Assembly: GCA_002493945.1 (NCBI GenBank)
Contig: DLAL01000003.1
Location: forward strand, 1 to 45,983
Direction: 5' to 3'
DNA from: Porphyromonadaceae bacterium UBA7048
GTDB lineage: Bacteria > Bacteroidota > Bacteroidia > Bacteroidales > Muribaculaceae
DNA length: 45,983 nucleotides
Of this stretch, positions 42,558 through 45,983 are shown piece after piece (the first letter of the stretch is position 1; the number at the start of each line of letters is the position of its first letter). Below the pieces are notes generated by a model. The model saw only the letters and a list, made by a program, of their open reading frames with translations. It searched no databases and was not told the DNA's origin. The position numbers and the translations under genes are program-made.

Positions 42558-45317
42558 TCAGTACCAGCGGATACCGTTGCTTACAGAGGAGCGTTTGTCG
42601 TACTTGAGGTCGCTCAGCATCGACGAGTTGACCGAGATATGGAAGTTATAGCTCTTGTAAGGACCCACGGGCACTATGCTCGCGCGCATGGTGAAGCAGT
42701 GCAGGTCGCGCGAGATGTTGCAGTTCATGTAGGCCAGCTTGTGCGTGTCGAAGTTGTATGACGCCGTGAATGAGAAGTTCCATGCCGGCGTAGGCCGTAT
42801 GTTGCCCGAGAACGACAGGTTCTGCGTTATCTTGCCGTCGTACTCCATCTTCTGCTTGTTGAAGTTGCCGTAGCTGTAGTTGACCGAATAGTTCACCGAC
42901 AGACTCCACGGACACGACCACTTGGCATATCCGTCGGGGTTCATCTCCACACCGTCCGCTTCGTGGTCTTGCTGGTCGCGCTCACGCTCGGCGCCACCCT
43001 TGTTGCTGTCATTCTCCTGGTCCTTGCTGTCCTTGTCTTTCTTCCGGCGGAAAGTGTCGTTGTTGAACGTGTAGGAGAACGATGTGCCCGTGCGCATCAG
43101 TTTGGCGAAGCCCTTGCCTGCCTGCAGACGCGTGCGGTCGACCTTGACAGGGGCGCCGGCCGAGTTGAGGGCATAGGTATAGGGGTCCCATGTAGCCTGC
43201 AGATTGAGGTTGAATCCCTTGGTCAGACGCAGCATGATTGACGTGCTGATGTCGCTCCACTTGAGCGAGTCGGCCGCCAGATTGTAGCTCTGCGATATGT
43301 TGAAGTTCTCGATAAGCGATATTTTCTTCTCGCCGATGGAGTCGTTGTCGCTCTTGACCTTCATCTCGAGATTGTTGGCCAGGGCGAAGGATATCGACCC
43401 TGTCTTGCCCTGCGACGGCACGCCGAACTGCGCGCCCTGGAAGTAGCTGTACTTGCGCACCTGCTCCTCTCCGCGGCTGTTGATGTAGCTGTAGTTGCCG
43501 TAGTAGCCGAAGAAGGGCGAGCCGAAGTCCGGCGCTCCCGTGAATGACAGCGACGGTGTCATCACCCAGCGCACCATCTTCACCTTTTTGCCGAGGAATC
43601 CCAGCGGCTGGAAGAAGGCGTAGACCTTGGTGTCCATCGACACCGACGCCGAGAAGTCCCACACGTTGTAGAAGCCGTAGGTCGTGTCGGCCTGTTCGCG
43701 AGACAGCTCCTCGTTCCACGAGCGACGTACCTTGTTTGTGTACATGCGGTCGTTGAGCCTTATCGACGGAGTGATGTTGATGTAGTTGAAGGCATTGAAT
43801 GTGGCCGATATCGGCATGGCGTGGCTCATGCCGTTGCGCCAGTCCTTGACGAGGCTCTTCTTGAAGAACTCGTTCTGCTTGGCTGTCAGTGAGTTCTGCA
43901 GCAAGCCCGTATATGACAGCTTGATTTTTTCGTACCACTTCTCGGCGCCCACGGCCTTCTTGCGCTTGAAGGGATAGATCTGTGAGAGTGTGACGGTGAC
44001 GTTGGGGAACGACACTGCCAGCGTCGAGTCCTGCGAGCGCTGAGCGATGTTGAAAGTCGTCGACAGGCTCCATTTAGAGTTCGGGAAGCGGTAGGTCATG
44101 TTCACTGTCGAACTCTTGGTGTTCTCCGTGAACGACGGCGAGTAGTAGGAGCCGACATCGTTGCGCGAATATCCCGAAGTGGTGAAGTTCACGCTTGCCG
44201 ACAGCGACATATTGGGGTTGAACTTACTGTCCTGGCTGTGGTTCCACAGCACCTGGAAGTTGGTCTGTGTCGCGTAGTCAGGCGAGCCCTTCTCGCCCGT
44301 TATGGTCTTGAGATATGATATGTCGAACGCACCCGAGAACTTGTAGCGCTTCGCATAGGTCGACCGCGCCGACAGTCCCCACGAGCCCTTGGTGTATATC
44401 TCGCCCGTCAGAGCCAGGTCGATATTGTCGTTGATGGCGAAGTAATAGCCGCCGTCGCTGAGGTAGAAGCCGCGGTTGTAGTCGTCGCCGAAGGTCGGCT
44501 CGATGATGCCCGATGCGTATTTGTCCGTGAAGGGGAAGTAGCCGAACGGCACAGCAAGCGGCAGAGGCAGGCCGGCGAGTACCATATACGTCGGACCCAC
44601 CACGATATTCTTGCCCGGACGTACCTTTGCCTTGGTCATCTGGAAGTAGAAGTGCGGATTGTCGTGATGGTCGCAGGTGGTGTAGCGTCCGTCGGCGAGG
44701 AAAAATTCGTCTTCCGCGCCTTTCTTCGTGCGTCCGCCCGTGAGATAGCCTTCGCCCTGCTGGGTCACGACGTTGCGGATGTAGCCCTTCTCGGTCTTGA
44801 AGTTGTAGTTCATCGTCGCAGCCTCGTAGTCGGTGCCGTGGTCGTTGAATATAGGCTTGCCCTGAATCTCGCCTGTCGAGTCGGGGCGTCCGAGAGCGAA
44901 TACCGTATTGTCGCCCAGATTCATCTGTATCTCGGCGGCATCCAGCTTGATATCGCCGTAAGTCACCGATCCGGAGCCGTACATGAATGCCGAGTCACGG
45001 CGTATGATGAGCATCGAGTCAGATGAAGAGAACACCACCGGCGCGTCGAGGTCAGTCTTCACGTACTTCACTCTCGACTCCTTGGTCAGCAGCGGGTCTT
45101 TCACAGCCGGAATCACCAGTACGGAGTCGCTGTCGGTGCCGGCGGCAGCTATCACGGGAAGTATCGAATCAGCCGCGTCATGTGAGCCTGAAGTGTCTGC
45201 CGGATGTTCCAGGGCGGACACAGCATCATCCGAGACATCCCTGCCGGGCGTCCCGAAAACACTGAAGGCACAAAATGCGGCGAGCAGAGCCGCTATATAT
45301 ATGATGAGAGATTTCAA
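42558..45317 (-). CDS. lptD: LPS-assembly outer-membrane protein LptD
   Basis: A 919-residue outer-membrane protein that with LptE inserts lipopolysaccharide in the outer leaflet. A signal peptide (about 1-22) is followed by an OstA/LptA-like periplasmic domain (about 90-230, with YGDIKLDAAEIQMN and EGYLTGGRTKKG), then a large beta-barrel to the C-terminus with many alternating aromatic strands and a final WY. A charged Lys/Asp/Glu-rich insert (RRKKDKDSKDQENDSNKGG) lies in a late loop near residue 760. The start is TTG at 45317: an in-frame stop lies directly before it and the signal peptide begins there. Length fits Bacteroidetes LptD, which is longer than the proteobacterial form. Confidence 0.9.
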   Translation of the reverse strand: MKSLIIYIAALLAAFCAFSVFGTPGRDVSDDAVSALEHPADTSGSHDAADSILPVIAAAGTDSDSVLVIPAVKDPLLTKESRVKYVKTDLDAPVVFSSSDSMLIIRRDSAFMYGSGSVTYGDIKLDAAEIQMNLGDNTVFALGRPDSTGEIQGKPIFNDHGTDYEAATMNYNFKTEKGYIRNVVTQQGEGYLTGGRTKKGAEDEFFLADGRYTTCDHHDNPHFYFQMTKAKVRPGKNIVVGPTYMVLAGLPLPLAVPFGYFPFTDKYASGIIEPTFGDDYNRGFYLSDGGYYFAINDNIDLALTGEIYTKGSWGLSARSTYAKRYKFSGAFDISYLKTITGEKGSPDYATQTNFQVLWNHSQDSKFNPNMSLSASVNFTTSGYSRNDVGSYYSPSFTENTKSSTVNMTYRFPNSKWSLSTTFNIAQRSQDSTLAVSFPNVTVTLSQIYPFKRKKAVGAEKWYEKIKLSYTGLLQNSLTAKQNEFFKKSLVKDWRNGMSHAMPISATFNAFNYINITPSIRLNDRMYTNKVRRSWNEELSREQADTTYGFYNVWDFSASVSMDTKVYAFFQPLGFLGKKVKMVRWVMTPSLSFTGAPDFGSPFFGYYGNYSYINSRGEEQVRKYSYFQGAQFGVPSQGKTGSISFALANNLEMKVKSDNDSIGEKKISLIENFNISQSYNLAADSLKWSDISTSIMLRLTKGFNLNLQATWDPYTYALNSAGAPVKVDRTRLQAGKGFAKLMRTGTSFSYTFNNDTFRRKKDKDSKDQENDSNKGGAERERDQQDHEADGVEMNPDGYAKWSCPWSLSVNYSVNYSYGNFNKQKMEYDGKITQNLSFSGNIRPTPAWNFSFTASYNFDTHKLAYMNCNISRDLHCFTMRASIVPVGPYKSYNFHISVNSSMLSDLKYDKRSSVSNGIRWY

Positions 45318-45339
45318 TTACTTTACTCCGTTAACGCGG

Positions 45340-45347
45340 CAAAGTTA
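45340..45347 (-). promoter_or_regulatory. -7 box for lptD
   Basis: TAACTTTG on the minus strand, 23 nt before the TTG start. A TTG at 45372-45370 is 22 nt upstream, a slightly long spacer. Confidence 0.6.
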
Positions 45348-45403
45348 CGAATTTTTGAGCGTTCGGACACAATGATTGGCGGTCTATTATGGTTAATTTG
45401 CAA

Positions 45404-45983
45404 TTATTCGGCGATAATCCATCGGTCGAGAGTGCGGGTGCGGGAGTCGAAGTTGGCGCCGACCTTCACCACGTGGCGACCGTCGAGGGCGAACGGCAGG
45501 GCGTAGTCCTTTGACTCAATCTGCGCGAGGGCCTCCTCGGCCGTGCCGTCGAGCTTGAATTCTATCACATATATGGTCTGCGGATTGGCAAGCACGAGGT
45601 CGATGCGTCCGGCCGATGTGCGGTACTCGGCCTGGACGTAGAAGCCCAGCAGCTTGCCGATGCAGTACATGATGTTCTGATAGAAGAACTCGTTGCGGCT
45701 CTCCATCTCGTATGGGATGCCTGCGTAGAACGCCTTCATGGCCTTCATGAAGTCATCGATGCGGCCCTCGTCAATCATGTCGCAGCAGTCGAGCACGAAG
45801 TTGCTCGTGTCCAGACTGTCTTTAGAGGATATCATCGGCAGCAGGTTCCTGAGGAATCCCTGCTCGACCTCGTGGTTGGGATAGCGGAGAGTGTAGGCCT
45901 GACGCCTCTCGTTGTATGACCGGATGGTCAGATAGCCCGTGTAGAACATGAACGGCACAGGCTGGTAGCGGATGACGTCGGCC
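45404..45983 (-). CDS. AAA-ATPase-like/PD-(D/E)XK nuclease family protein (5' end outside the window)
   Basis: The frame is open to the right edge, so at least 192 C-terminal residues are present and the start is missing. The visible part carries YTGYLTIRSYNERRQAYTL, a helical linker, and a C-terminal nuclease core: AGRIDLVLA (D motif) then IYVIEFKLDG (ExK motif) and a helix AEEALAQIESKDYA, matching the PD-(D/E)XK nuclease domain at the end of the AAA-ATPase-like/DUF1703 family. The missing N-terminus would be the ATPase. Such genes occur in many copies in Bacteroidales genomes, with unsettled function. No terminator is seen between it and lptD, whose own promoter lies at 45340. Confidence 0.88.
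   Translation of the reverse strand, partial: ADVIRYQPVPFMFYTGYLTIRSYNERRQAYTLRYPNHEVEQGFLRNLLPMISSKDSLDTSNFVLDCCDMIDEGRIDDFMKAMKAFYAGIPYEMESRNEFFYQNIMYCIGKLLGFYVQAEYRTSAGRIDLVLANPQTIYVIEFKLDGTAEEALAQIESKDYALPFALDGRHVVKVGANFDSRTRTLDRWIIAE

Noticed and set aside
1..45983. CRISPR array, rRNA operon, transposase or integrase
   Set aside because: No regularly spaced direct repeats, no rRNA-like sequence and no transposase or integrase motifs were seen.

Overview
The window looks like chromosomal DNA of a Bacteroidales bacterium, most likely a member of the Muribaculaceae (inference from gene content, GC-rich codon use and architecture; no database search was possible). Supporting signs are the Bacteroidetes promoter type (TTTG, about 20 bp, then TAnnTTTG), type IX secretion (T9SS) C-terminal sorting domains, a BspA-type leucine-rich-repeat surface protein, a five-helix fumarate reductase membrane subunit, a single-chain pyruvate:ferredoxin oxidoreductase, and the DUF4254/GT9 and DUF4143-ATPase families.

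Layout. 0-3.1 kb: a leftward DUF3943-like envelope protein, then a rightward phage-like cassette (amidase, a spanin-like small protein translationally coupled to it, and two small proteins resembling Bacteroidetes phage proteins) with no other phage genes. 3.1-8.6 kb: two tandem palindrome-plus-promoter units drive a MATE exporter; next come a three-domain secreted esterase/esterase/mutarotase probably acting on acetylated sialic acid, and a GT2 glycosyltransferase. 8.6-12.1 kb: pyruvate:ferredoxin oxidoreductase, leftward. 12.2-13.2 kb: a HigBA toxin-antitoxin pair with its operator, then tRNA-Gln(UUG) and a two-way terminator. 13.2-15 kb: a secreted endonuclease/exonuclease/phosphatase-fold protein and a stretch with only a degraded reading frame and terminators. 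15-19 kb: the fumarate reductase operon frdC-frdA-frdB, leftward, with an unusual long tail on FrdC. 19.2-20.6 kb: a two-gene operon of membrane-anchored periplasmic-domain proteins. 20.8-31.6 kb: a two-gene surface operon, a BspA-like protein followed by a 2734-residue multi-domain T9SS cargo. 31.7-37.2 kb: a DUF975-like membrane protein, then divergently DUF4254, GT9, ruvB and uvrC. 37.2-38.9 kb: a holin-like small membrane protein and an AT-richer DUF4143-type ATPase with a repeated leader. 39-42.5 kb: metG, ansA and a small secreted protein. 42.6-46 kb: lptD and the 3' part of a PD-(D/E)XK nuclease/ATPase-family gene cut by the window edge.

Functionally this is an anaerobic gut commensal's mixture: central fermentative energy metabolism (pyruvate oxidation, fumarate respiration), envelope building (LptD, GT9, amidase), glycan foraging (sialate esterase/mutarotase) and surface adhesion, interspersed with small accessory elements.

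The most unusual signals are regulatory: a 40-bp perfect palindrome overlapping the -33 box of one of two duplicated MATE promoters, and a shared promoter core plus AATkTGGGAkTA motif in the leader of the DUF4143 ATPase 34 kb away. That leader also carries two identical 19-bp repeats, each containing a three-codon open reading frame. I did not find a complete new multi-gene defence or secretion system.
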